Part shown: positions 43,555-51,648 of the stretch, one piece after another
How positions within the stretch are numbered: position 1 is the first letter of the stretch
How the letters are laid out: every line of letters starts with the position of its first letter
NCBI RefSeq assembly: GCF_003460605.1
Contig: NZ_QTVN01000003.1
Location: 288,619 to 352,618 of the forward strand
Source: Ruminococcus sp. AF31-8BH
GTDB taxonomy: Bacteria; Bacillota; Clostridia; Lachnospirales; Lachnospiraceae
DNA: 64,000 bases
Reading direction: 5' to 3'
Program-made: the position numbers and the translations under genes
The notes under the pieces: generated by a model
The model's input: only the letters and a program-made list of their open reading frames with translations
Told to the model about the DNA's origin: nothing
Databases searched by the model: none

Positions 43555-44487
43555 ATGAGTGAAAAAATCGTAGTAGTTGCATTAGGCCACAGAGCTCTGG
43601 GCACAACACTTCCTGAGCAGAAAATTGCTACACAGGCTGCAGCAAAGGCAGTCGCAGATCTTGTTGAAGACGGAGCGAAGGTAGTGATCTCCCACAGCAA
43701 CGGTCCGCAGATCGGTATGATTCACACTGCAATGAATGAATTTGGAAAAGCCCATCCGGATTACACATTCGCTCCTATGTCCGTATGCTCCGCAATGAGC
43801 CAGGGCTACATTGGATACGACCTTCAGAATGCAATCCGTACAGAGTTTATCAAACGCGGTATTTATAAACCTGTTGCCACCGTCCTTACCCAGACTGTCA
43901 TCGATCCTTATGACGATGCATTCGCAGATCCGGAGAAGATTATCGGACGTGTGCTTACAGAGGAAGAGGCAGAAGCAGAGGAAGAGAAGGGCAATTTCGT
44001 TACCAAGCTTCCAGATGGCGGCTACAGACGTATTGTAGCAGCTCCCAAGCCTCAGAAGATCGTTGAGATTGAGACTGTCCGCGCACTTCTCAATGCAGAC
44101 CAGGTAGTCATCGCAGCAGGCGGCGGCGGAATCCCGGTTCTTGAGCAGGGCATCAACCTTCACGGTGCCAGCGCTATTATTGAGAAGGATCTTGCTGCTG
44201 GACTTCTTGCAGAAGAACTGAATGCAGACACACTTCTCATCCTTACCAGCGTAGAGAATGTAAGCCTGAATCTTGGCAAGGCAGATGAGCAGAAGCTTGG
44301 TTCCATTTCTGCAGCAGATGCTAAGAAATACATAGAGGAAGATCAGTTTGCTTCCGGCTCCATGCTTCCGAAGATTGAAGCAGGTATCTCCTTCATCGAA
44401 AAAGGCGAAGGACGTGCCGCTGTTATCACAGATATGGCTCATGCCAAGGAAGGATATGAAGAGAAAGCTGGAACTATCATTCGATAA
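43555..44487 (+). CDS. arcC: Carbamate kinase
   Basis: A 310-residue amino acid kinase-fold enzyme that makes ATP and carbamate from carbamoyl phosphate and ADP, the last step of fermentative citrulline-type pathways. It has VVALGHRALG near the N-terminus (the usual motif is GGNAL, so this is a slightly divergent member), SHSNGPQIG near 56, CSAMSQGYIGYDL, the adenine-site AAGGGGIPV near 209, and ASGSMLPKIEAGISF near 268. The ATG follows GAGG by 8 bp. No arginine deiminase or ornithine transcarbamoylase gene is adjacent, so the carbamoyl phosphate source is not shown here. Confidence 0.92.
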   Translation: MSEKIVVVALGHRALGTTLPEQKIATQAAAKAVADLVEDGAKVVISHSNGPQIGMIHTAMNEFGKAHPDYTFAPMSVCSAMSQGYIGYDLQNAIRTEFIKRGIYKPVATVLTQTVIDPYDDAFADPEKIIGRVLTEEEAEAEEEKGNFVTKLPDGGYRRIVAAPKPQKIVEIETVRALLNADQVVIAAGGGGIPVLEQGINLHGASAIIEKDLAAGLLAEELNADTLLILTSVENVSLNLGKADEQKLGSISAADAKKYIEEDQFASGSMLPKIEAGISFIEKGEGRAAVITDMAHAKEGYEEKAGTIIR

Positions 44488-44532
44488 GCCACTAAAGCGT
44501 GTCCCAAAGGGCTTTCTATTTCGTAGAAACAA

Positions 44533-44595
44533 AATAAAACCTTGCGTTCATCGTCATTTTCTATTTTTCATGACTATGAACACAAGGTTTTTCCT
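44533..44595. terminator. Bidirectional terminator between arcC and the convergent membrane-protein gene
   Basis: A 20-bp stem (44537-44556 with 44571-44590, 18 matches) has T-rich flanks on both strands. It separates two converging genes. Confidence 0.88.
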
Positions 44596-45047
44596 TACAC
44601 CCGGTAATGCTGTTTTCTCTTTCCAATCCGGAATTTCCCGTAGAGTCTCCAGATTCCCCACACAATCCCATAACAGATTGCAAACTGTATAGCATACATA
44701 ATGAAAATCACAGGCGGAGAAATCTTCTGGCTTCTGATCTGTACATCCGCTTTTTCCGCCAGCGCCTCCATTTCTGCCTGGTCGGTTTCATCTGCAAGGG
44801 CATACCAGTCGCTTGCCTGCTCCTGTTCGTCGCAGATCATCACCACGTAAGAGCCGTTGATGCATTCGATTTGATTGATCAGTTCCTGGCTGGCATAATC
44901 TTCCAGTTCCTTCATGGTCACGGTCTTGGACGGATGCATGGAATTCCAGGAAATACAGGTGAACACAGCCGCGATCACAAGGATCGTACCTGCCACCAGC
45001 ATCCATTTTTTCCTGCGTCCTGATTTTGTTTCTTTTTCTTCTGTCAT
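44595..45047 (-). CDS. Hypothetical membrane protein
   Basis: A 150-residue protein I do not recognise. It has a charged N-terminus (EEKETKSGRRKKW), a membrane helix (about 15-34), an acidic extracytoplasmic loop of about 75 residues (MKELEDYASQELINQIECINGSYVV), a second helix (about 110-132) and a basic cytoplasmic tail (GKFRIGKRKQHYR). The loop resembles no family I know. Codon use is like the neighbours. It lies about 100 bp downstream of the zinc-ribbon gene on the same strand. Confidence 0.7.
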   Translation of the reverse strand: MTEEKETKSGRRKKWMLVAGTILVIAAVFTCISWNSMHPSKTVTMKELEDYASQELINQIECINGSYVVMICDEQEQASDWYALADETDQAEMEALAEKADVQIRSQKISPPVIFIMYAIQFAICYGIVWGIWRLYGKFRIGKRKQHYRV

Positions 45048-45148
45048 TTCCTGGTTGTATCCTTTCTTCTGGTGAGTCTCTTACGGCAAAAACCTCCTGC
45101 CAATATGCTGCCTATCCTGCTTCACAATCAATACCTGCATCCATCCTG

Positions 45149-45967
45149 TTAATTTTCATGCAAGGTCAGCCGCAGGGCAGCATCCTGGGGATCTGCACTG
45201 ACCACATGTATCATGTCACCCTCATTTAAGGTAATCTTACACTCTTCATCTTCTGCCACAGACATTCTTCCGTTTTCGCCATCTTTTCCCTGGATGGTAA
45301 AATATAGAACACCTTTATCACAGGATGCTGTATAATAACCAGCCTCAATTCCTCCGCCGACTACCAGAGTATCTCCTGCGTGCATTTCATAGGCTTCTCC
45401 GAACATCTCACTGAAAGAATCCCCGAACTCCTGCATAAAACCTTCCTGGATCCCATCTCTCAGCCCAGGCACCACAGAACAGATCACAATGATCATGATC
45501 AGCCAGCCAAGCCAGCTGTTTTTCTTCTTAGCAGATGCTTTTGTATGAGTACCGCTTTTGCCTCCTGCGCTATAGTTCTTGGCATATGTACTGTTTGCGG
45601 TCTGTTTCTGTCCATAGGAATTTCCCATATTCGGTCTGCTGGCATTCGCAGAATATCCGCCAGGCTTATTCGCCGCAGTTTGCTTATAGCCGTTCCCCGC
45701 CGCTTTATTTCCACTGGCATTCTTTTTTGCTGCCGCCGTCTGTGCACATGCCTTATAGGTTCCTGCGCTTCCCGGCATCTTATCCCCCAGCGGGATTTCC
45801 TCCTGGCGCATCATAGCACGCGCCCTGCTGGTGGCATGGCGGTAATGATCGCTTCTGTTCTCATTCAGATGATACAGCGTCTCATCATTTCGATAAGGCA
45901 TTCCGCACAGCTTGCATCTGCCGTTTACAACAGGTCCGTCACAGACCTGACACCGTTTTCTCTCCAT
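45149..45967 (-). CDS. Zinc-ribbon membrane protein of unknown function
   Basis: A 272-residue protein with an N-terminal double-CxxC zinc ribbon (CQVCDGPVVNGRCKLCG, residues 6-22). A long low-complexity linker rich in Ala, Asn, Lys, Gly and Tyr (about 65-155) precedes one membrane helix (WLGWLIMIIVICSVVPGL, about 157-174). The C-terminal beta-rich domain (about 200-272, DTLVVGGGIEAGYYTASCD) is probably extracytoplasmic. GGGAGG precedes the chosen ATG. Such zinc-ribbon-linker-helix proteins are common in Clostridia, and their function is unknown. Confidence 0.75.
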   Translation of the reverse strand: MERKRCQVCDGPVVNGRCKLCGMPYRNDETLYHLNENRSDHYRHATSRARAMMRQEEIPLGDKMPGSAGTYKACAQTAAAKKNASGNKAAGNGYKQTAANKPGGYSANASRPNMGNSYGQKQTANSTYAKNYSAGGKSGTHTKASAKKKNSWLGWLIMIIVICSVVPGLRDGIQEGFMQEFGDSFSEMFGEAYEMHAGDTLVVGGGIEAGYYTASCDKGVLYFTIQGKDGENGRMSVAEDEECKITLNEGDMIHVVSADPQDAALRLTLHEN

Positions 45968-46049
45968 AAAAAACCTCCCGTATCCTGCAAATTCCCCGGA
46001 CAACTTTTCTTTATTGTATCTTTTTTATATATTTCTTGCAAGGTGTAAA

Positions 46050-46078
46050 TTGCCAACTGGGAAAATACCTGTTATAAT
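46050..46078 (+). promoter_or_regulatory. asnA promoter
   Basis: TTGCCA (46050-46055), 17 bp, then a perfect TATAAT (46073-46078). Transcription would begin at about 46085, just before the palindromic element, giving a 5' leader of about 220 nt. Confidence 0.78.
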
Positions 46079-46090
46079 AAACCAAGATTA

Positions 46091-46279
46091 GAGCATGTTT
46101 GAAAAAGGCTTTCTGCAAGATGTGTGTCACAATTTGTGGGAGATTTTGTCCGGATGAGGGCGCCGTAGCGGGCTACGGCAACTGAATTCGGGCAAAATCT
46201 CCCGCAAAGTGGGGGGTGCAGATTGCAGGAATGATTTTGGGGGCAGGCTCTAGAGCCTGTCTGCAACTCAGACATGCTC
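46091..46279. repeat. Long palindromic element forming most of the asnA leader (189 bp)
   Basis: The ends GAGCATGTTTGA (46091-46102) and TCAGACATGCTC (46268-46279) are inverted repeats with one mismatch. Inside, GGGAGATTTTG pairs with CAAAATCTCCC and GCCGTAG with CTACGGC around a central GGG, so the whole segment folds into one long imperfect hairpin. The right arm also contains AGGCTCTAGAGCCT. The ends match those of the 97-bp element at 7147. No T-box features (such as AGGGTGGNACCGCG) are present. No flanking direct repeat is seen. Confidence 0.65.
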
Positions 46280-46305
46280 CACCAACATCAACAAGGAGGA
46301 TTCCC

Positions 46306-47313
46306 ATGGAACAATTGAAAATTCCTATGGGCTATCATGCAGACCTTAATCTCCATGATACTCAGGTAGCAATTAAAACTGTCAAAGACTTTTTCCAGCA
46401 GACACTTGCCCAGAAGCTGAACCTTCTGCGTGTCTCCGCACCTATATTTGTAGACCCAAGCTCCGGCCTCAATGACAACTTAAATGGCGTGGAACGCCCG
46501 GTAAGCTTCGATATCAAGAATATGGAAGGCAATGCCGAGATCGTCCACTCCCTTGCGAAATGGAAAAGATACGCACTGAAGAAATACGGCTTCGCCCAGG
46601 GCGAGGGCTTATATACCGATATGGTTGCCATCCGCCGCGACGAGGACGTAGACAACATCCACTCCATCTATGTGGACCAGTGGGACTGGGAGAAGATCAT
46701 CTCCAAGGAAGAAAGAAACGTGGAAACACTGATCAATACTGTCCGCTCCATCTACAGCGTTCTTAGAAAGACCGAGAAATACATGGCTGTACAGTATGAT
46801 TACATAGAAGAGATCCTTCCAAGAGAGATTGCATTCGTTTCCACAGAAGAGCTTGTAGACATGTATCCGGACCTTACTCCTAAGGAAAGAGAATACAAGA
46901 TCGTCAAAGAAAAAGGTGCCGTTTTCCTTATGCAGGTCGGCAAGATGCTGTCCAATGGGGAGCGCCACGACGGACGTGCCCCGGACTACGATGACTGGGA
47001 ATTAAACGGTGATATTCTGGTATACTATCCGGTACTGGACATTGCCCTTGAGCTTTCCTCCATGGGTATCCGTGTAGACGAAACAGCACTTGACAAACAG
47101 CTTACAGAAGCCGGATGCGATGACAGAAGAGAGCTTCCATTCCAGAAAGCCATCCTGAACAAGGAGCTTCCATACACCATCGGCGGCGGTATCGGACAGT
47201 CCCGTATCTGTATGTTCTTCCTGCGCAAGGCTCACATCGGTGAGGTACATGTTTCCCTGTGGCCTAAGGAAATACAGGAGGAAGCTGCAAAGAACGGAAT
47301 TCCGCTTCTGTAA
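46306..47313 (+). CDS. asnA: Aspartate--ammonia ligase (asparagine synthetase A)
   Basis: A 335-residue class II aminoacyl-tRNA synthetase-like enzyme making asparagine from aspartate, ammonia and ATP. Family features are LNLLRVSAPIFVDPSSGLNDNLNGVERPVSFDI, in part, near residues 34-65. Others are EGLYTDMVAIRRDE, SIYVDQWDWEKII, ERHDGRAPDYDDWELNGDI (each read in parts) and the C-terminal motif 3 GGGIGQSRICMFFL. Length matches the family. AAGGAGG precedes the ATG. It is followed after 27 bp by the CBS gene. Confidence 0.97.
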   Translation: MEQLKIPMGYHADLNLHDTQVAIKTVKDFFQQTLAQKLNLLRVSAPIFVDPSSGLNDNLNGVERPVSFDIKNMEGNAEIVHSLAKWKRYALKKYGFAQGEGLYTDMVAIRRDEDVDNIHSIYVDQWDWEKIISKEERNVETLINTVRSIYSVLRKTEKYMAVQYDYIEEILPREIAFVSTEELVDMYPDLTPKEREYKIVKEKGAVFLMQVGKMLSNGERHDGRAPDYDDWELNGDILVYYPVLDIALELSSMGIRVDETALDKQLTEAGCDDRRELPFQKAILNKELPYTIGGGIGQSRICMFFLRKAHIGEVHVSLWPKEIQEEAAKNGIPLL

Positions 47314-47340
47314 ATCCATCAACGAAACGAGGGATTAAAA

Positions 47341-47751
47341 TTGAATATACTTTTTTTCCTAACACCGAAAAATGATGTTGCCTACATTTTCGAGAATGAA
47401 ACCCTGCGTCAGACCATTGAGAAAATGGAGCACCGCAAGTTCTCCTGTATTCCTATTCTGAATCCAGAGGGCAAATATGTAGGAACCATTTCCGAGGGAG
47501 ACCTTCTCTGGGGCATGAAGAATCTGAACATTACAGATATGAAGAGTGCTGAGGACATCCCGGTTATGGCGATCCAGCGAAGAGCCACCTACAAGCCGGT
47601 TCATGTTGACTGTGATATGGAGGATCTTCTGGACCGGGCCATCAACCAGAACTTTGTTCCGGTTATCGATGACCAGGATCATTTTATCGGAATCGTAACA
47701 CGTAAAGAGATCATCAAATACTGTTACAAAGAAATGAAGAAAAATGCCTGA
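47341..47751 (+). CDS. CBS-domain pair protein
   Basis: A 136-residue protein made almost wholly of two CBS motifs: KNDVAYIFENETLRQTIEKMEHRKFS with PILNPEGKYVGTISEGDLL (about 8-58), and a second near 75-130 ending DDQDHFIGIVTRKEIIKYC. CBS pairs usually bind adenosyl ligands. The start is TTG, with GAGGG about 7 bp upstream. Its position after asnA suggests one transcript. Confidence 0.85.
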   Translation: MNILFFLTPKNDVAYIFENETLRQTIEKMEHRKFSCIPILNPEGKYVGTISEGDLLWGMKNLNITDMKSAEDIPVMAIQRRATYKPVHVDCDMEDLLDRAINQNFVPVIDDQDHFIGIVTRKEIIKYCYKEMKKNA

Positions 47752-47759
47752 ATAAAATT

Positions 47760-47814
47760 ACGGCAGTCACACATCTTCCCATTTCATAAGGGAATGCATG
47801 GCTGCCGTTTTTTA
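47760..47814. terminator. Bidirectional terminator after the asnA-CBS operon and the glnQ-like operon
   Basis: ACGGCAG (47760-47766) pairs with CTGCCGT (47802-47808), with inner TCCC/GGGA pairing. A run of six T residues follows on the plus strand and TAATTTTATT on the minus strand. The two operons converge here. Confidence 0.82.
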
Positions 47815-47822
47815 TTGTTTAT

Positions 47823-48569
47823 TTAAAGAACCTTGGATAAAAATTCCTTCAGACGCGGGTTCTTTGGATTTTCGAAAAATTCCTTAGGGGAATTCTGCTC
47901 CTGAATTTTTCCATCGTCAATGAACAGAACCCTTGTTGCTACCTCACGGGCAAATCCCATCTCGTGAGTAACCACCACCATGGTCATGCCGCTTTTGGCA
48001 AGCTCTTTCATCAGCTCCAGAACCTCGCCTACCATCTCCGGGTCCAGCGCAGAAGTTGGCTCATCAAACAACATCACATCCGGATTCATGGCAAGGGATC
48101 TTGCAATGGCAATACGCTGTTTCTGTCCGCCGGAAAGCATATCCGGGTAAGCATTTGCCTTGTCCGGAAGTCCTACGCGGGCAAGAAGTTCATCAGCACG
48201 CTTAGATGCCTCTTCTTTGGTCATCAGCTTCAGGGCAACCGGTGCCATCATAATGTTCTGCTTTACAGTTTTGTGTGGAAACAGGTTAAACTGCTGGAAA
48301 ACCATTCCGATTTTCTGGCGGTGACGGTTAATGTCAACCTTGGGATCAGTAATGTCCGTTCCCTCAAACAGGATTTTGCCGCCTGTGGGCACTTCCAGAA
48401 GATTCAGGGAACGAAGGAAGGTGGATTTTCCGGAACCGGAAGGTCCGATAATGGCAACAACCTCGCCCTGACAGATATCTGTGGAAATTCCATCCAGTAC
48501 CTGGTTTGCTCCAAATGCTTTCTTCAGATCCTGTACCTGGATCAAAACTTTGCTCTTATCAACGCTCAC
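47823..48569 (-). CDS. Polar amino acid ABC transporter ATP-binding protein
   Basis: A 248-residue GlnQ/HisP-type ATPase with Walker [11 protein letters not shown]-loop [14 protein letters not shown], signature [15 protein letters not shown], Walker [15 protein letters not shown] and switch [10 protein letters not shown]. The set fits amino acid importers of the PAAT family. It overlaps the end of the permease gene by 11 bp and is the last gene of the operon. Confidence 0.94.
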   Translation of the reverse strand: MSVDKSKVLIQVQDLKKAFGANQVLDGISTDICQGEVVAIIGPSGSGKSTFLRSLNLLEVPTGGKILFEGTDITDPKVDINRHRQKIGMVFQQFNLFPHKTVKQNIMMAPVALKLMTKEEASKRADELLARVGLPDKANAYPDMLSGGQKQRIAIARSLAMNPDVMLFDEPTSALDPEMVGEVLELMKELAKSGMTMVVVTHEMGFAREVATRVLFIDDGKIQEQNSPKEFFENPKNPRLKEFLSKVL

Positions 48570-49251
48570 TGGTTCTCAGTCTCCTCTCCAGTTTATTCAT
48601 AAAGAAGGTCAGTACCATGACCACGATCAGGTAGATTGCAGCCGCTGCCAGAAGAGGCATAAATGCATTGTAGGTACGGCTCTGGATCAGCATAGCACCC
48701 TTGGTCAGGTCCATCATTCCGATGTAGCCGATGATGGATGTCTCCTTGATCAACACGATAAACTCATTTACCAGTGCAGGAAGCACGTTCTTGAACGCCT
48801 GCGGAATAATGATCAGACGCATAGTCTGGGTAAAATTAAGTCCAAGGCTTCGTCCTGCCTCTGTCTGTCCCTGGTCAATGGACATGATTCCGGAACGGAC
48901 GATTTCCGCAACGTATGCACCGGAGTTGATACCAAACGCCAGGCTTCCTACCAGGATTTCATTGACGCTGACAGATCCGAACACAACGAAGTTCATGATC
49001 AGCAGCTGGATGACGGTCGGGGTACCGCGGATGACAGTCAGATAAACCTTGCAGATCGCATTTGCAATCTTGAAGTTCCCGGATTTGTCATGGGAGGAAC
49101 GGATGATCGCAACAAGAAAACCGATGCAGATACCAATGAGAAGGGCAAATACAGTGATGATCATGGTGTTTTTCAGACCATCCAGAAGCCAAGTATATCT
49201 GTCATCTTTTATAAAATTGATATAAAAATCGTGTCCAAATTTTTCAAACAT
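48559..49251 (-). CDS. Polar amino acid ABC transporter permease
   Basis: A 230-residue HisMQ/GlnP-type permease with about five hydrophobic helices. It has [20 protein letters not shown] near residues 88-107 and the EAA-like loop [24 protein letters not shown] near 138-161. The N-terminus [22 protein letters not shown] is typical. It forms a homodimeric pore for the adjacent ATPase and the substrate-binding protein. AAGGA precedes the ATG. Confidence 0.93.
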   Translation of the reverse strand: MFEKFGHDFYINFIKDDRYTWLLDGLKNTMIITVFALLIGICIGFLVAIIRSSHDKSGNFKIANAICKVYLTVIRGTPTVIQLLIMNFVVFGSVSVNEILVGSLAFGINSGAYVAEIVRSGIMSIDQGQTEAGRSLGLNFTQTMRLIIIPQAFKNVLPALVNEFIVLIKETSIIGYIGMMDLTKGAMLIQSRTYNAFMPLLAAAAIYLIVVMVLTFFMNKLERRLRTSER

Positions 49252-49301
49252 ATTTTTTTCCTTTTTACTTTAACAGAATTCACAGCATTCAATAACACCA
49301 G

Positions 49302-49352
49302 ATGAGCCACCCCGGGGCAGTTCTTCGCGGATTGCCGTTCAGGGTGACTCAT
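49302..49352 (-). other. Hairpin between binding-protein and permease genes
   Basis: ATGAGCCACCC (49302-49312) pairs with GGGTGACTCAT (49342-49352), with one mismatch. No T-run follows on the minus strand. It is probably an mRNA processing or stability hairpin that sets binding-protein excess, as at livJ. Confidence 0.45.
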
Positions 49353-49383
49353 GATCAGGGCAGCTTATACTGTATTTCTTCTA

Positions 49384-50163
49384 TCAGTCAGCTTTTACAA
49401 TGATAACCTGGCTTGCGTTTGCATAGGTGTCTGTGAAATCAACGCTCTCCAGACGGTCCTCTGTAACAGTCATTCCGGCAGCACCGAAGTCAGCTTTTCC
49501 GGACTGTACAGCTGCAAGGATTGCATCGAATTCCATGTCGTCGATCTCAAGCTCATATCCAAGCTTGTCGCAGATTGCCTGTGCGATATCCGCATCAATA
49601 CCTACAATGGTGTCACCCTCACGGTATTCATATGGCTCGAACTCAGCGTTTGTAGCCATTATCAGTGTTCCATTGGAACGGTCAACATCTTCCGGGGACT
49701 CATATGGTGTCTCACCAATGTTGTCACCGATGTAGTTATTCATGATATCATCAACGGTTCCGTCTTCTTTGAGTTCCTCTAAAGCTCCGTTGATCTTGTC
49801 AAGAAGCTCGTCATTGCCTTTCTTCAGGCAGATTGCATACTCTTCTTCTACGAATGGCTCGTCTAAGATTTTCAGTCCGTCTGCGTTCTCAACGAATTTC
49901 TGAGCTGGCTGGGAATCGATGATCACACAGTCGATCTGTCCTGCCAGAAGTGCCTGGATTGCTTCGCTTCCTTTGCTGTAACGCTTAACAGTTGCGCCGT
50001 CTTTCTCATATTCACTTGCTTCAATATCACCGGTGGTTCCAAGCTGTACGCCGATGGTAGCGTTCTTAAGGTCATCCTTGGACTCGACAGTTGCAGCGGA
50101 TACGCCAGCTGTCATGGAAACTGCCATTACAGTGCCAAGTGCTAAAGCTGTTAATTTTTTCAT
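49384..50163 (-). CDS. Circularly permuted amino acid substrate-binding protein (SBP_bac_3 type)
   Basis: A 259-residue exported protein with signal peptide (1-24, MKKLTALALGTVMAVSMTAG). Residues 28-146 match what is normally the C-terminal half of family 3 binding proteins: KDDLKNATIGVQLGTTGDIE, GSEAIQALLAGQIDCVIID, EEYAICLKKGNDELLDKING, LKEDGTVDDIMNNYIG. After a linker (147-165), residues 166-259 match the normal N-terminal half: GTLIMATNAEFEPYEYREGD, IVGIDADIAQAICDKLG, MEFDAILAAVQSGKADF, AAGMTVTEDRLESVDFTDTY. The order is therefore swapped. There is no lipobox cysteine. AGGAGG precedes the ATG. Genes for a polar amino acid permease and ATPase follow. Confidence 0.93.
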   Translation of the reverse strand: MKKLTALALGTVMAVSMTAGVSAATVESKDDLKNATIGVQLGTTGDIEASEYEKDGATVKRYSKGSEAIQALLAGQIDCVIIDSQPAQKFVENADGLKILDEPFVEEEYAICLKKGNDELLDKINGALEELKEDGTVDDIMNNYIGDNIGETPYESPEDVDRSNGTLIMATNAEFEPYEYREGDTIVGIDADIAQAICDKLGYELEIDDMEFDAILAAVQSGKADFGAAGMTVTEDRLESVDFTDTYANASQVIIVKAD

Positions 50164-50239
50164 ATTTTTTCCTCCTCTTAATTGTATGCAGGAATAATTA
50201 TGCATAGTTCCCGCATATTCATTCATCTATCTTTCCCCC

Positions 50240-50267
50240 ATTTTATCAGCTTTTGTGAAAAATGCAA
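50240..50267 (-). promoter_or_regulatory. Promoter of the polar amino acid transporter operon
   Basis: On the minus strand TTGCAT (50262-50267), 16 bp, then TAAAAT (50240-50245), about 75 bp before the ATG. Confidence 0.6.
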
Positions 50268-50350
50268 GACTTTCCATAAGATTCCTTATTTTTTTGCTTC
50301 CTGTTTTCTGAGAAAATTTGGAAAAATTCACTTTTTCATAACAGACTTGT

Positions 50351-50358
50351 GGTATGAT
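50351..50358 (+). promoter_or_regulatory. dapF promoter, extended -10
   Basis: TGGTATGAT with the hexamer TATGAT at 50353-50358 is an extended -10 element with no clear -35. The same TGGTATGATARGATA sequence precedes the aminotransferase gene at 58018. Confidence 0.5.
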
Positions 50359-50428
50359 AAGATAGAGACACGTGATGAGGAGTATAAAAACAAGGCGTTT
50401 ACCCGCCGGATACAAGGAGGTAATTATT

Positions 50429-51283
50429 ATGAAATTTACAAAAATGCATGGTATCGGAAACGATTATGTATATGTGAACTGCTTCAAAGAAACTGTGAAA
50501 GACCCGTCAGCGGTGGCGAAGTTTGTAAGTGACCGCCATTTCGGCATTGGCTCTGACGGGCTGATCCTGATCAAGCCCTCTGACATTGCAGACTGTGAGA
50601 TGGATATGTATAACCTGGATGGTTCCCAGGGCGCCATGTGCGGAAACGGAATCCGCTGCGTTGCCAAATATGCCTACGATTACGGCATTGTAAACAAGAC
50701 CAGCATCAGCGTTGCCACCAAAAGCGGCGTGAAATATCTGGATCTTTCCATCCGCGACGGCAAGGTCAGCATGGTAAAGGTAAATATGGGGGCACCAATT
50801 CTTCAGGCATCTCTCATTCCTGTTGTTTCAGAGGATGAGCAGGTGATCGATGCACCGATCGAAGTGAACGGACAGACCTACCGTTTCACAGCTGTTTCCA
50901 TGGGAAATCCTCATGCCATTGTCTACATGGATGATGTAGACGGACTGGATATTGAGAAAATCGGACCGTCTTTTGAATCTCATGTGAACTTCCCGGACCG
51001 TGTGAATACAGAGTTTGTCAGGGTAATCGACCGTCACACTGTCCAGATGAGGGTGTGGGAGCGCGGTTCTGGCGAAACACTTGCCTGCGGTACCGGAGCC
51101 TGTGCAGTTGCGGTTTCTTCTATTTTAAACGGACTGGTTGACAGGAATCAGCCGGTTACTGTGAAGCTTCTTGGAGGCGACCTGAATATTTTCTGGGATG
51201 AAAGCGACGATCAGGTTTACATGACCGGTCCGGCAACTACTGTATTTGACGGAGAAATTGATTTAGGATTTCTTGGAGAATAA
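50429..51283 (+). CDS. dapF: Diaminopimelate epimerase
   Basis: A 284-residue cofactor-independent epimerase converting LL- to meso-diaminopimelate for lysine and peptidoglycan. It has the start KFTKMHGIGNDYVYVN, the first catalytic cysteine in GAMCGNGIRCVAKYA near residue 72, FVRVIDRHTVQMRVWERGSGET (in parts) and the second catalytic cysteine in LACGTGACAVAVSS near 220. AAGGAGG precedes the ATG. MurE in this window is of the meso-DAP type, in agreement. Confidence 0.96.
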   Translation: MKFTKMHGIGNDYVYVNCFKETVKDPSAVAKFVSDRHFGIGSDGLILIKPSDIADCEMDMYNLDGSQGAMCGNGIRCVAKYAYDYGIVNKTSISVATKSGVKYLDLSIRDGKVSMVKVNMGAPILQASLIPVVSEDEQVIDAPIEVNGQTYRFTAVSMGNPHAIVYMDDVDGLDIEKIGPSFESHVNFPDRVNTEFVRVIDRHTVQMRVWERGSGETLACGTGACAVAVSSILNGLVDRNQPVTVKLLGGDLNIFWDESDDQVYMTGPATTVFDGEIDLGFLGE

Positions 51284-51295
51284 ATACGGAAAAGA

Positions 51296-51352
51296 AATGG
51301 CCCTTGCGAACCGTAAGCACTGCAAAATGCTTACGCCGCAAAGGCCATTATT
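51296..51352. terminator. Terminator between dapF and azlD
   Basis: A long stem (AATGGCC 51296-51302 with GGCCATT 51343-51349, then TTGCG/CGCAA and CGTAAGCA/TGCTTACG inside) is followed by ATTCTTT on the plus strand. It overlaps the last codons of azlD, which converges with dapF. Confidence 0.8.
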
Positions 51353-51648
51353 CTTTCTACAATAAATACTGCAGCGCAAGCCCAAAGGGCTACGGTCAGC
51401 AGGCTTTTTTCTCTGTAGGCTGCGATCAGCGCTACGATAAATCCGGCTACAGCAGAGACCACACTTGCCGTTGCTGACAAAATGGCCGGGAAGGTCATCG
51501 CTGCAAGGCAGGCATAAGGCACATAAAACAGAAAAGATTTTACAAAAGGATTGGTAATCTCCTTCTTCGCCAATGCCAGGGGAAGCATACGGATCAGGTA
51601 TGTCACTCCCGCCATAACCAGTATATAAATATAAACATTAGGCTTCAT
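51331..51648 (-). CDS. azlD: AzlD-family branched-chain amino acid exporter subunit
   Basis: A 105-residue protein with four hydrophobic helices and the family pattern VYIYILVMAGVTYLIRMLPL, FLFYVPYACLAAMTFPAIL, and a terminal ERIMAF. It pairs with AzlC to export branched-chain amino acids. The ATG follows AAGGAGG by 6 bp and overlaps azlC by 11 bp, giving tight coupling. Confidence 0.92.
   Translation of the reverse strand: MKPNVYIYILVMAGVTYLIRMLPLALAKKEITNPFVKSFLFYVPYACLAAMTFPAILSATASVVSAVAGFIVALIAAYREKSLLTVALWACAAVFIVERIMAFAA

Noticed and set aside
43582..44532. A 316-codon minus-strand open frame antisense to arcC
   Set aside because: arcC has a consensus promoter, ribosome-binding site and kinase motifs; the antisense frame crosses the arcC terminator side and has no features.
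46085..46300. T-box riboswitch in the asnA leader
   Set aside because: No T-box consensus (AGGGTGGNACCGCG), no specifier-loop arrangement; the leader is one long palindrome instead.
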